From NCBI GenBank assembly GCA_963576475.1, contig OY754969.1, forward strand, positions 26,302,958 through 26,366,957: 64,000 nucleotides of DNA, in the 5' to 3' direction. The notes beneath the pieces were generated by a model that saw only the letters and a program-made list of their open reading frames with translations, was not told the DNA's origin and did not search any database. Source of the DNA: Molanna angustata (lineage: Eukaryota; Arthropoda; Insecta; Trichoptera; Molannidae). Position numbers and translations under genes: made by a program. Position 1 is the first letter of the stretch. Every line of letters begins with the position of its first letter. Shown piece after piece: positions 11,963 to 23,296 of the stretch.

Positions 11963-13453
11963 CATGTCTGTGAAAAAGGGCAGGGACAAGGAAAAGTGGA
12001 AGAATAGGAGCCACGCCTTTTCTCATTGTATCATCAGTGCTGTAAGACCTAGATCCTTTTTGTCTTATTTATATGTTGGGTTAGCAGCATTCCTATAAAA
12101 AGTTTGGATCCCAAAAATTATTGGATGTATTGAGTTCGCTGGGATTTTTCTTCCACCCTAACAACAGAATCATAAGTAGGTATGTGCCGAGGGTTTTATG
12201 AAGTTCATTTAACGCAGATTACAACACTCACACGATAGATGGATACAACACATTCCATGTCATGGGAGGGATGTATACTATTGGCCCAGCTTCTGTAGTT
12301 CCTACAGATGCCATCATTTCCAGAAACAAAGATACGAGCTGCAGAGGTCTTTAGAAGATTAATTTGGTCATTTGAAACATTTTGAGACGAAACAGGGGTG
12401 TGATGGACTGACGGAAATCAAGATGAAAGACCTGTCAAGCGAATTTCAAACATCACCGAGCACCTATCCCTCAGCAGTTGAAGTTCTGTGGCTGTACAGC
12501 AAACACATGGAATTCGGCATTATTCCTGGACGGAGTGGATTTATGGAGTAAGCGACAAAGGACCTCCTCTTCGAAAAAACGTATACTGCTTGCCTTCCTT
12601 TCCTCCCTCTGATTATGACACAATCTACAACGCGATGCTGGAATCTGTTGAGAAGTATCGTGCAAAAGGTCAGACGTGATGCTTCATAACATTCGACCGA
12701 CCCCTGTACTGAAAGGCAAGGTTGATTGCAGCTAACAGCAACGACCCCAGGCTCATTCTGGCTGAGAGGACAGGAAATTGGGAGTTGCACCTGGAAGCAG
12801 TCTGGAGAATGCTGCCGTATTTTCATGCCTCATGACACTCCCGTTACTCAAAATGCGCTCACTTGTATCTCCAGGATATGATAAACTCGAAAGTAACAAT
12901 GTTTCCCTATGTATGTTACAAGTTTACACCTGAAGGTTTTTTACGGTATGACGGATCGCTAACAAATTTTGGTCAGGGATGTGGACTGATATGGCCAGTT
13001 TCTAATGAGGAGCCTGAAGGTGCAAGGAGGCCTGACTCATGGACGTGGGGTACAAGAAAGTATTCAAACCAGCTGTGTCATTTGGGTCATTTACATGTTT
13101 GTGAGTAAATAGAAAACTACTGTGGTGTTTCATTTGAGACTTCCCATTAACATCATGGCCTATCAAGTGCAAGCTCTATTCGGGATGATAAGGATTTCGT
13201 CAAGATGTATGCGTGGTTGCAGGAACACTTTTTATTCCTAGAAAGCCCTAAATTATTTTCTCTGGGTACAGGCATTCTAGGTGATGAGAGGGTAAATTGT
13301 CATGAGGCGTGGGAGAAGGGCAAGAGGGCCATGAGGGACATCGAAAGATGTGTTAAAAATGTCAAATTCCAAAGGAGTGACCGAGTCCAACCTTTTGCCA
13401 TAATGACCAAAGATTTATTATCAAAGTATGCAACAACATTGTACCCACATTAA
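11963..13453 (+). pseudogene. decayed multi-copy arthropod protein of transposon type
   Basis: Conserved blocks appear in order in shifting frames: a TIDGYNTFHVMGGM block near 12237; YNAMLESVEKYRAKG at 12626-12670; FDRPLY, then RTGNWELHLEAVWRMLPYF near 12690-12820; CAHLYLQDM; a W-SGMWTDM then FLMRSLKVQGGLTHGRG block near 12970-13050; and ILGDERVNCHEAWEKGKRAM with KFQRSDRVQPFA at 13205-13453. I recognise this block order from a large family of uncharacterised, repeated arthropod proteins. Several stops and frameshifts make it non-functional here. Because it sits between long TIRs it was probably the element's own gene, but that is inference. No catalytic residues can be assigned. Confidence 0.6.
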
Positions 13454-13621
13454 AAAAGTTCAGCGGAAAGGTGCTGAATGGTGCTAATGGTGCGGAAAGA
13501 ATGTAAAATAAAATAATATGTACTTATAAAAACAACAGTTTGTTTATAAGGGATAAATAACAAGTAAATAATAAGTATATTTTTTGTAATTAATTTGAGA
13601 TTGATTTTATTATAATTTTTA

Positions 13622-13808
13622 TTTTTTTTTTTTTAAAAAAAAATGAATATGTCCTTGTTAAACAAGTACATATACATCTTCCTACGTTCCCTAAACTAAG
13701 CATAAATGCTTGTCCTATAGGTGAACGAGATCGGTCAAGGCAGGATTCGAACTCGCGACCACTGGATTACTAACCCAGCGCGCTAACCGCTCTGCCATCC
13801 ACCCATCC
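13622..13808 (-). mobile_element. tRNA-derived SINE, family A
   Basis: Read on the minus strand, it has a tRNA-like head with GGCAGAGCGGTTAGCGCGCT (A box), an anticodon-like loop reading AGT, and GGTCGCGAGTTCGAATCCTG (B box). A body with GTTCACCTATAGGACAAGC and a poly-A tail follow. It is nearly the same as the copy at 29187-29366. It is a SINE rather than a tRNA gene because the acceptor stem does not close and a long body follows. Confidence 0.8.
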
Positions 13809-14725
13809 AAATTATTAATTATATACATTTCTAAAATTTTGCGTCACACAAATATGCTGTGACACGGTGGTTGAAAATCAATAGGTTAGTCTTCCAAAGA
13901 AAAACGTTATTTATGAGAAATGCACTGTTATACAAATGATATAATGTAATTAATTGTTACAACAGTCAAGTATTACAGCGAGGGCGATTTCCGCGAAAAC
14001 GGTGAATTTCACTAGATATGGAAATATGGCCCCTTTTGGGTGGACTCTAGCGACGAAACGGTTAGTCTTACAAAAAAAACTTGTTTACAAGAAATATAGT
14101 AAATTTTGTCTACTTTAATTCTGTCTTGTACGATTTGTCGAAAAAAAGCATTATTTTTGCGATATAGGCCGAAAACCGAAAAAAGTGCCAAAATTTCGTG
14201 AAAAAGTGCCCAAAAAACAATGTTCCGGGCAAAATTTTTGCCCGCAAACTTCAAATTCGTGTTCAGCGACCCAAAAAGCATAAAGGGTGAGAAAATAAAA
14301 ACTATAGCAAAATTTGCGTCTGAAAATCCTAATATGCCTGGCCTATATGACATAGAAAGAAGAATTTGCAAAATAAAAATATATAAATACATTACATACA
14401 TCTTGCATTTTGTGATATTCATAATATTTAATTAGTCTTGAATACATTACATACATAAAACCAATAAACAAACTTACAATATTTTGAAACTAATAATTAT
14501 AAGTATGATTGAAAGTATTACATAAGTAATTTGAAAAAATCATCAAATGCATTCTGTGCATGAACATAACATGTCAAGAAATACTCACATTATATGGGAT
14601 GTCAATTTATTATACTTGAATTTTTATAGATTTTGATGCTCTGTGTTATAAGAAAATGTTTCCAATTACTAGTATGTTTATTTATTTAAACAGACACCTT
14701 TATTTAAATTGAAATAATGCATATA

Positions 14726-16072
14726 ATCCAACTGTCGATTCGTTCGTGAGAATTCAATGAATGAATCGACATTATTAAGCCAAGATGCGTGTACGAAGGA
14801 AAATTTTGAATGGCGTAGTGGACTTTTTGCATGCTAATAACACCAACTAGAGGCCTCGCAGCATATATGTTCCTATACATGGATTTACTCAGAATTCGGA
14901 GTAGAACATTTTATGTGAGTTTTGTGTGAATGTGTGTCTGTGTGTGTGTCTGTGTCCGTCCGTCCCTTATAACTTTTGATCCGCTCAATTTACAGAGCCC
15001 AAAATTTTAGAATATATAAACAGTTATAGGCCTACAAAACTTTTATACTCAGAATTGTGAATTTTTGTTTCAGTCAGGGGTTATCAACTTTTGAAATTTT
15101 GATTTATTTTTCTATATATCTCAGAAACCGTAAAAGCTAGAACGATGAAATTTGGTATAAACATAGACAAATACAAAATCTCAAATTAGTTTTTTCAAAA
15201 AATTTCCAGGGTTTCTCAAACATTTTTTATTAAGTAAAAATTTTTTTTTATGATAAATTTATGAGTTTAACTGCCTATATTTCCAATTTTTTTAATAATA
15301 TCAAAAAAAGCTGAAACACCCCAACTAGATAATTTAATTTTCTATAAAAAATATTAACATTGTATTAGCACATCTCAAATTTTTTTTAATAATTTTTATA
15401 AAAATTGAATTTATTGACGACATTGCTTCATACAATTTGTATGGCAATCGCCTAGGTACACACAATATCTAAGAAGACTTAATTGTTTGATACTAATCTC
15501 CAAACATACATACATACTATCATGCTGTTTTCATTTCAAATTGTTTTTTTTCAAAAAAATCTAGGGTTTCTCAAACATTTTTTATTAAGAAAAATATTTT
15601 TTTGATGATAAATTTATGAGTTTAACTGCCTATATTTCCAAATATTTTAAAAATATCGAAAAAATCCGAAACACCCCATAGATAATTTAGTTTTATATAA
15701 AAAAATATTAATATTGTAGAAGTTAATCTCAATTTTTTTTTAACAATTTTTATAAAAATTGAATTTAGTGATGGTATCACTTCATACAATTTGTATGGTA
15801 GTCGCCTATACACGTAAGAAGACTTAATAGTTTGATACATAAATCTCCAAACATACATACATACCATCATGCTGTTTTCATATTCTGTGTAGGAAAAACA
15901 GACTGACCTCCATACTATCCTATCCTGACAAACATACCTACATGTTTTATATAGAAAATAAAATATCTTCAAATATTTATTAATTTGTGTTGTTTATAGT
16001 TTGGTACGTATTCTTTGAATATGCAGACTATCGCCATCGACAGTTGGATCTCATGTGTTACATGCAACTAGT
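14726..16072 (+). mobile_element. Helitron-like non-autonomous element, copy 3, with internal duplication
   Basis: It begins TCCAACTGTCGATTCGTTCG after a host A (14726) and ends CATGCAACTAG before a host T (16072). It includes a 5' hairpin, a TG-rich microsatellite (about 14928-14960) and the inverted ATCGACAGTTGGA just before the terminal palindrome. A block of about 360 bp is present twice (about 15175-15530 and 15536-15895), so this copy is a chimera or carries an internal duplication. Confidence 0.7.
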
Positions 16073-17864
16073 ATGTAAAGTAAAATTTGGGTTTAAAATT
16101 GTATAAAGACTTTCTACATTCATAATATTATGATCTTAAAGATGGGAATACACAGACACATGGTAGTCAGAAAAATTATATATCATACCAACTGCTAAAA
16201 TAACATACATCTGAGAATTTCGAGCGACTATTGAAAATTCGTTATTAAAATTTATACAAGATGGAGTATATTAATTACATGTAGTGTATATGTGAACTGA
16301 AATGGAACGAAGGCCTGAATGTATAAATCACACGTCAGTCAAGTTGTTATTAATCCCACTTTGTTTTACTTGTATGAAAATAACGCAATTTATGAAAAAA
16401 ATATTTCATATTTAAAAATTTGATCAGCTTAATTTGTAAAAGTGTATTAAAATAAAGGTTTAGCATAAATTTTTAACCTAGAAAAAAATATAGGTATTTG
16501 ATAATTTTTTTTATTTTCTATATTTTAATAACTACATTTTCAACATTATTTTGTTTGAAGTCGAGATCTTCGACTTCTGAGTTGAAACGAAGTGCTACCC
16601 ACCAATTCAAACAGAACTAGAAATTCAAGTTGAAAATACCTATGATAAGAGACAGTGCTAGCTGTTTGAAACGTTGGGTGTTCCCTATAATTATTAATAC
16701 AGATTGAAAAGAATACAGTTTTAGAGAAAACACAAATTGTGATTGAATAAATAATTTACCAGAAAATGCACAGATCCATAAATGAAATTAATTGACAATG
16801 ATTTAAATGAAAAGCTATGAATGCAACGATGAATGGCTTCGATTGGTAACACAAAAAATATCGTCAACTTTTTCATTCAGTCACAGCATTAGTTATAAAT
16901 CTACTTAGTAAAAAACATATTTGAGCACTATTTAAAGGATACGTAATGTTACATAAAATACATTTATTATAAAACAGTACATAGTACATCAAAACTAAAA
17001 TTAATTACATAATTCTTCTAGGAATAAACTGTTATATAAATATTTATTTGTCATTAGCTGCATGTTGATTGATTGTTTAATACATACAAGAAATATTGAA
17101 AATAATAATACATCTTATAAAAATAATATGAATGATGATATTTAATAAACTAAGGTGGAATGTTCAAGAAGAAACATGTGAAAATTAATTTTTAATAAGG
17201 CAGATTACTTTATTGATTAAAAATACAAACCATACACATGATTATGCAGTTTCAATATTTGGGGTAGGCAGACAACCAAACAACATTCACCTCTCTTGAT
17301 ATAATCAAGTCATTATTTATTTTACTTTTAACATCTCTTTACATATTAAGAATTTATTTTATACATAATTAACTTAATTCTAATGAAATACAGAGTAAAG
17401 CTGATCCTAAATATAGAATATTGATAAAAATCAAAGTGACAATAATAAAATACGTATGGGAATATAAACTACGTGTTTTGACAGCCACCACCATCTGCAA
17501 GACACGGAGAGTAATAATAGTTTTTCTCTAGATACAACAATTTTATTTAGTAACCAAGTCATGTGGTCTTTACCACTATTGAAAGAAATGTAATTTGGAA
17601 TGAAATAAGATTGATTAACCAGTTTACTGAATAATTATCACATTTTCTCATTGAGAATTTTTATAATTTATAAAACAATCCAAGAAATTACCAGAAAAAT
17701 GTGTATGTTAACATAATGTATTAGCAACAAAAGGATCAAATGTGAGTTAGTTTGGTTATACTATTTTTAAGAAGTAGTGGGGTAAAAAGACAAAATCAAG
17801 CATTACATACCTCAATTCTATGGCTTCATTCACATTCAAGCATCGTCCTATGCACGGCCATATC
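16073..17864. other. AT-rich intergenic stretch, nothing recognised
   Basis: No supported gene or element boundary was found. Confidence 0.5.
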
Positions 17865-18690
17865 TAGAGGTGGGAAAAACAGCTTATTTTTTTAAACGTT
17901 ATAGACGTTTCGTTAATTTTAAATAACGTTATTTTTAAAGGCTTAAAAAGCTTAAAAGCTTATTTATATTTGTACTGTATATATACAAGTACAATATACC
18001 TAAATCTAAAAAAAATTAACACATTAACATGCAATGAAAAAAAAGGTATGTTTTTGAAATAAATATAATGTACTTTTAATTTTTTGCTTCCTCTAGAAAG
18101 TATTTAAAATGTAGTCTAAAACCTTTGACGAAAATACAGTAGAAATGTTATACAATACATACATATAAAGTTTAAAAATTATGTTGATGATAATTTTGTA
18201 CGCTCGAATAATCTAACAAAGCCGACAACGCACAATAAACCAACCCGATAGGCGTTTTAAATGATACTAAAGAAATCAAAAATAAACGTTTACAAAAATC
18301 AGTAATAATAATAACTTATAACGTTGAACGAAACAAGACAATTTGAAACTGATCATTCGTCACAATGATGTCAACAGATGTCAATCACGTGTTAACTAGC
18401 GACCGACAATGCCGCGCCGGTCAGCTAATCATAAATCACAATCATCTCTCAACGTTGTCGTTAAAAATAATACATCTTTGTTATGATTATAAAATAAGCT
18501 TTTAACGAAAAACAGCTTTTAACGAAAAACAGCTTTTAACGGAATCATGATCGGAACGTTATGATTCATGATTGAAATCGTTGTAACACTCGCAAAGTTC
18601 AACGAATATGGTTTAAAATTTATAAAGTTTGATTGATTATTTTTTTTAAACGAATATTTTAATCAGCTTTCGTTTAAACGATCATCTCTA
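17865..18690. mobile_element. hAT-type MITE, 826 bp
   Basis: The termini are short inverted repeats TAGAGGTG (left) and CATCTCTA (right), the common hAT pattern. The flanks are an imperfect 8-bp duplication, GCCATATC at 17857-17864 and GTCATGTC at 18691-18698 (6 of 8 match). Inside are repeated AACGTT-rich motifs and an 18-bp tandem (CAGCTTTTAACGAAAAA) at about 18490-18540. No transposase frame is present. Confidence 0.6.
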
Positions 18691-20791
18691 GTCATGTCAT
18701 ATCTATATAGGGTTACCCCTGCCATTTGCAATTGTGAAAAAATAGAACCTTACAAAATGAAAAAGTTGTCAAACTCCTATCCATTCCTCCAAATATTAGA
18801 CTGTCAATTCCTTCCTTGAAATCTCTTAGCTAATAAATGAACAGCCTCTGATTTCTTTTTAGATTCAAAAGTATTTAAGGTATTTTGTGAAATTATCCTA
18901 TTACTAAATAAACGTTTAGTAACTTATTTAATTCATACTGATAAACTTTAGAAGATGACATGATTTAACATAATATGTACATTTAAATGGATAAAATATT
19001 TTATAGAGAAAGCCAAAGCATTATGATTATTTGATTAACAATAAACATGTAGATATATTATTGATATCAAAAGTTTAGACAATTATTTACAAACTATGAA
19101 AGTATGAGAAAATTAGAAAATACATACAAATACATAACACACAGTTTAGATTTTGATTGAGGAAGCCTTAGTATCAATATTCATTAGAATAATACAAGTA
19201 AAACGTTCATTAATAGAGTTTAAAATTATAGCACATTGATATTTATTTAGGTTAAATATAGAATAAACATGTTTTTATTCAAAAAAATAAATAACCATTT
19301 AAGGACGCTATCACCAAAAAAACAAATCAAATATAAACTAAGAATCCATTCGTAGTTTAAATTTGTGAATGACGCATGCGCAGCTAACCAAATTTGAGCG
19401 GCGCATGCGGAACTAACCATAAGCCGTCATGGTTTTTAATAACGGTTGACTATTGATTAATTTATGAATATAATTTATAAGAAACAGTCAACAAATGTTA
19501 ATGAAATATAAAATAAACACAAAACTCTATTTTACTCAAATGTTTATGTCAAGTGGTAAAGATTGGTTTAATCTATTATAGACTGCCATTTAAAAAGTTG
19601 ATGCGCTGTCACTAAACAAAGGTAAGATTGTTTGGTGAAATGAAATTTTGCATTGATTGCATTAATAAATTGATGAAAGTGGAGATTTAAGGTGTATGTT
19701 TTTCTGGATGAATGTGTATGCACAAGATATTTTGGTAGAGTACCTACAAATAATTTCTTTAAAACAATGAAGTGAGCAAAAACATTTGTAATTATGTACA
19801 CATAACACAAATATGATATCAGTCAGTGCACAGTGAAATTAGTGAATTATTTAGTACACAATATTCGTTTGTGTTGTGAATCAATATTTATTTATAAATC
19901 TTTAACCTAAGCAGGCACAATTCATTATAATAATTCAATACAAAAATCAAACTCTATACATTTTAAATAAAACCAATACCTATCATTTGTACGTAAATAT
20001 AATAATTCATAGGTAGTAGGTGTGGGTGTGAATGTAATTGAATATAAAATATCTTATTTCCAGTGTCAATCCTCCTAATTTTTTTAATGTGATTTTTAAC
20101 ATTTAATTACAATTATGAAAATTAAGGTAAAATGGTAAATTTATATATAATTACATTTTTACTCGTGTACTAATCTGGGAATAGTCCGGTCAGACGGTGA
20201 AATCAAAATCCTCATGATTACCCATGTCATGGATATATTAATCATATAATATCGTAAGATCGCCCCCCTGACAAATATTTTTAATCCTGTCCCCCTGACA
20301 ATGTTTGCGCATATGCAATAATAAAAATATTCGAAATATTTTTAAGTTTGTGATACTAAATTTAATACTAATCACATTTAGCGATTTAAAAATATGAATA
20401 AAGAAATGAAGAGTATTAAAAGTCAACATATTGTTTTGTGTTTGGGTATTTCATGAAACAGTGGTGAGTCCAAGTGAGTGATTATAACAATAAACAAGCC
20501 CAAACTAGCCAAAAAATAGGTGCAATGTAAAAAATATACTAAAAATTAATACATTTTATAAATTAAGCATATGCTTCAGATTTGGCAAACACTAAACTTA
20601 AAAATTAATGGGAGATATATACAATTCCATGAAGTTTTTTGATTCACAAAATATATCGACACAAAATGTGTTGAACTATACAATGAACCTGGGACATATA
20701 TAAAGATAATTTAAACAAGTTTAAGAAAAAAATTGGCTCTTTGCCAAAGAAGAATTTGGTAAAGAAAAAATGAAGCGCATAGTGACAGTAA
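18691..20791. other. AT-rich intergenic stretch, nothing firm
   Basis: No gene was recognised. Two closely spaced GCGCATGCG-like motifs at about 19371-19412 are the only GC-rich feature. Confidence 0.4.
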
Positions 20792-21027
20792 GAGCCTGTT
20801 CAGATAAGGCGTTTTGCGCGCGAGCCCACTCGCGTGTTCCCGAGATACTAGAGCTACATACATCCCGTCCAGATGCTGCCGCGCGTTTCCTCACTCGCGC
20901 GTAAAACGCTTGTAATGAGCGCGACTCTCGACTCGCCCGTTTGACGCGCGAGTCGAGATACTCGGGCGCCATTGCTGCGTCCAGTACTATGCGCGAATCT
21001 GTGACGAGTGGACGTATTTGATTTGAA

Positions 21028-21205
21028 ATGGAGCGTGATAACTTTGATACGGAACTTTTTATTGATGAAGTTGAAAAAAGAGTAGCCATATGGGATATGG
21101 AATCAACAGACTATTCCAATAGACCAATAAAACGTAGGAACTGGGAAGAATTAGTCGAAAATTTTTGTGAAGCTGGTAGTTCCGAAGAAAAGAAAAAAAC
21201 TTTAG
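21028..21205 (+). CDS. MADF (Myb/SANT-like) domain first exon within the Harbinger-like element
   Basis: An ATG opens a 59-codon frame that stops at a donor (TTTAG/GTACGG). It contains DTELFIDEVEKR, AIWDMESTDYSNR and then RRNWEELVENF, the first two helices of a MADF DNA-binding domain with its typical Trp spacing. In PIF/Harbinger elements a MADF/Myb-like protein is commonly the second gene beside the transposase, and the position between the TIRs fits. The rest of the domain and later exons were not found; repeat D is inserted just downstream, so the gene is probably dead. Confidence 0.55.
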
Positions 21206-21309
21206 GTACGGTAGTAAAGAATAGTTTATTTAATAATATTATTTATTAGACTACATACATAGTGTAGTGAATACATTTCCAATTATTATGCGAGTCGTTT
21301 ACGACGAAT

Positions 21310-21605
21310 TCTGTGAGGCACCGGCTTAGAATAGTGCTTCCACTCTTTTCTATTATTGTTTTCGAGTGTCCCATAAGAGCCGGGTAATCGAAAATACAAC
21401 AGGCAACAATAACATCTCACATAGTTCAGCAATGAGGTTCACCACCCATTCTGAATATAGTGCCTTTTAGGTGAGACGAGACTGGTGTGTGGGTATACAC
21501 AGATATGTTGTGCTCCCTTTTATAAGGCAATGCACACCCGCACACCTTTCGCTGGTTACCCCACATTGTGGGATATGCCGTGATGGTATGAATGAAAGAA
21601 TGAAT
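21310..21605 (+). repeat. interspersed repeat family D, nested in the Harbinger-like element
   Basis: It begins CTGTGAGGCACCGGCTTAG and ends in GGGATATGCCGTGATGGTAT with an ATGAATGA-type tail. Related copies lie at 27641-28117 (minus) and 50395-50605 (plus), with a short piece at about 38568-38600. It is probably the 3' end of a retroelement or a SINE. It is nested, so it is younger than the Harbinger-like insertion. Confidence 0.65.
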
Positions 21606-21787
21606 ATTTTGAAGTCTTTATTGAAAAACATAGTAACGTTTATGTATATGTAATAATAATGATTTTCATGTCCATGTTTGTAACTGGCAGTCTAATCCCT
21701 CCCAGCGTAGAACGCGGTATCTGGACACAATAGAAATTGAAGCGCGCGAGTGGGCTCGCGCGCAAAACGCCTTATCTGGACATGCTC

Positions 21788-23296
21788 TAAGGGTTTTTCA
21801 TTATTAGATCAAAAAAGCAATGCACTGGAGTCAGTGTAATTAAATACAAATATTAAATAAATATACATATGAGAATATGATTGTTGAATAAATTGTTGAG
21901 TGTTGCAATGTTATCAAAGTGATCCATATAATCAGGATTAATATAGTAAAATGTATATTTTGTAGTTAATTTTGAATTATAATTGGCAATTAATTAGAAA
22001 AAAGCTAATATGTATGAATTTGCAATGTAAAACTAAGTTTCATTGGTCTAATGTATCTAGTGAAGGACTGGTAATTTAAAATAGGTTGAGAATAGGGAAC
22101 ATGACATGAAATAAGTTAGAATACTGTCACATTACTACCTGATTTTTTTGAAGATATGTGGTGTTTAAATTGACTGAATAATTGTGTTGATATGATAATT
22201 ATATTCCATTACACATGACTGTTAAAGATTATTCCTCGGAGAAATAATTTTATCCGGTGTTTTATACATGGCAAACATGAAATACTAAAATGTATAAATT
22301 ATAATCAAATTGAACATTCACTTAATGCATGTATTGTATAAAATAATTTGTTGTACATGAAAATTAGTTTTATTAAATCACTTCTTCCAAAAGAACGTCC
22401 ATTTGGTACAATTGGTTTAACCCTTTTGATAGAAAGTAAACCTTAAATAAACATATGAAAAATGTGCATTAATGAAATTTGTGGTGATATAATTGTACAC
22501 TTAAAATATTTACAAGAAGACAAATAATGAAACCTAATTTTGTATACTATATACAACCTATCAAGAGGGTTAAAATACTAAATCTATTGATAAAGTAATG
22601 ACTTAGAACACAAAAATTAAATACATATCATGAGGTATTTGAACCCGCTCCACACAGAGGAAAGGAAGTCTTTACATAGCAAATTAAATTGACACGTTCA
22701 ATGCCTAATTATTAATACTTCCACACTTGAACTTCCACACAGCGCCCTTGAGTCATCCAAATTTATTATTATTATTGAGAAATTTACATTTATATCATAA
22801 TACATACACAAAACAAGTACAGTGATTCTCCATACAACTTTCTATGCTGTTTATACAAAACTTCCTAAATATTCATTAATACAATAAACATATAAACCAG
22901 ATTTCACTGTAATTATATAATTATGTAGATATTATGTAATTAACACAAGAATAAATATTTTCAATTAATTAACTTTACACAATTTCATGACTTTAATAAC
23001 AACTTGATACAATTCTTCAATAAGAAAAATGGAAACACACAGAAGATCTAGCAATATTTAAATAATTGCAAATATGAGTATGCCTCTTCATCCTATCTTT
23101 TGAATATCAAGCACTAAAAAGTGCATAATTAAGTGACTTTTCTTTATTACATTAAGTATACACAGCATATGGTGTTAATTTTTTATAACAAACTTTAATA
23201 TTTGTAATGAAACATAAAAAAAAATGCATTGAACTGTAATCATTTGTCAACAAAAAAATATCAAACCATTTCCCCTGTAGTGCGGGTATTTTTATC
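21788..23296. other. 3' flank of HIP14
   Basis: AT-rich DNA without a supported gene. Part of it should be the HIP14 3' UTR. A minus-strand AATAAA at 23148-23143 is a candidate polyadenylation signal about 150 bp after the stop codon. Confidence 0.35.

Larger units (their letters stand above)
11179..14344. mobile_element. 3.2-kb transposon-like element with very long terminal inverted repeats
   Basis: The ends AGGCCAGGCATATTAG (11179) and the complement ending at 14344 are inverted. Similarity extends about 770 bp on the left (to about 11950) and about 530 bp on the right (from about 13811). The left arm is longer because a roughly 203-bp unit is tandemly duplicated (11316-11518 and 11519-11720). 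The flanks share a possible short TAT/ATAT duplication, which is uncertain. Between the arms lies a decayed protein gene (11963-13453), and a SINE sits against the right arm (13622-13808). The superfamily could not be assigned. Confidence 0.65.
20792..21787. mobile_element. PIF/Harbinger-like element with 43-bp TIRs
   Basis: The TIRs start GAGCCTGTTCAGATAAGGCG at 20792, with the complement ending at 21787; 41 of 43 positions match. A 3-bp TAA duplication (20789-20791 and 21788-21790) fits the TWA target of PIF/Harbinger. A GC-rich subterminal zone with CGAGT repeats follows the left TIR. The element contains a MADF-type exon (21028-21205) and a later insertion of repeat family D (21310-21605). 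No transposase was found, so it is non-autonomous. Confidence 0.75.

Noticed and set aside
13690..13800. tRNA gene on the minus strand
   Set aside because: A and B boxes are present but the acceptor stem does not close, and a SINE body with poly-A follows; the same holds for 29190-29265 and 38728-38800.
20721..21089. 122-residue minus-strand frame rich in Ser and Arg
   Set aside because: It is the reverse reading of the GC-rich Harbinger TIR zone and the MADF exon; no domain was recognised.
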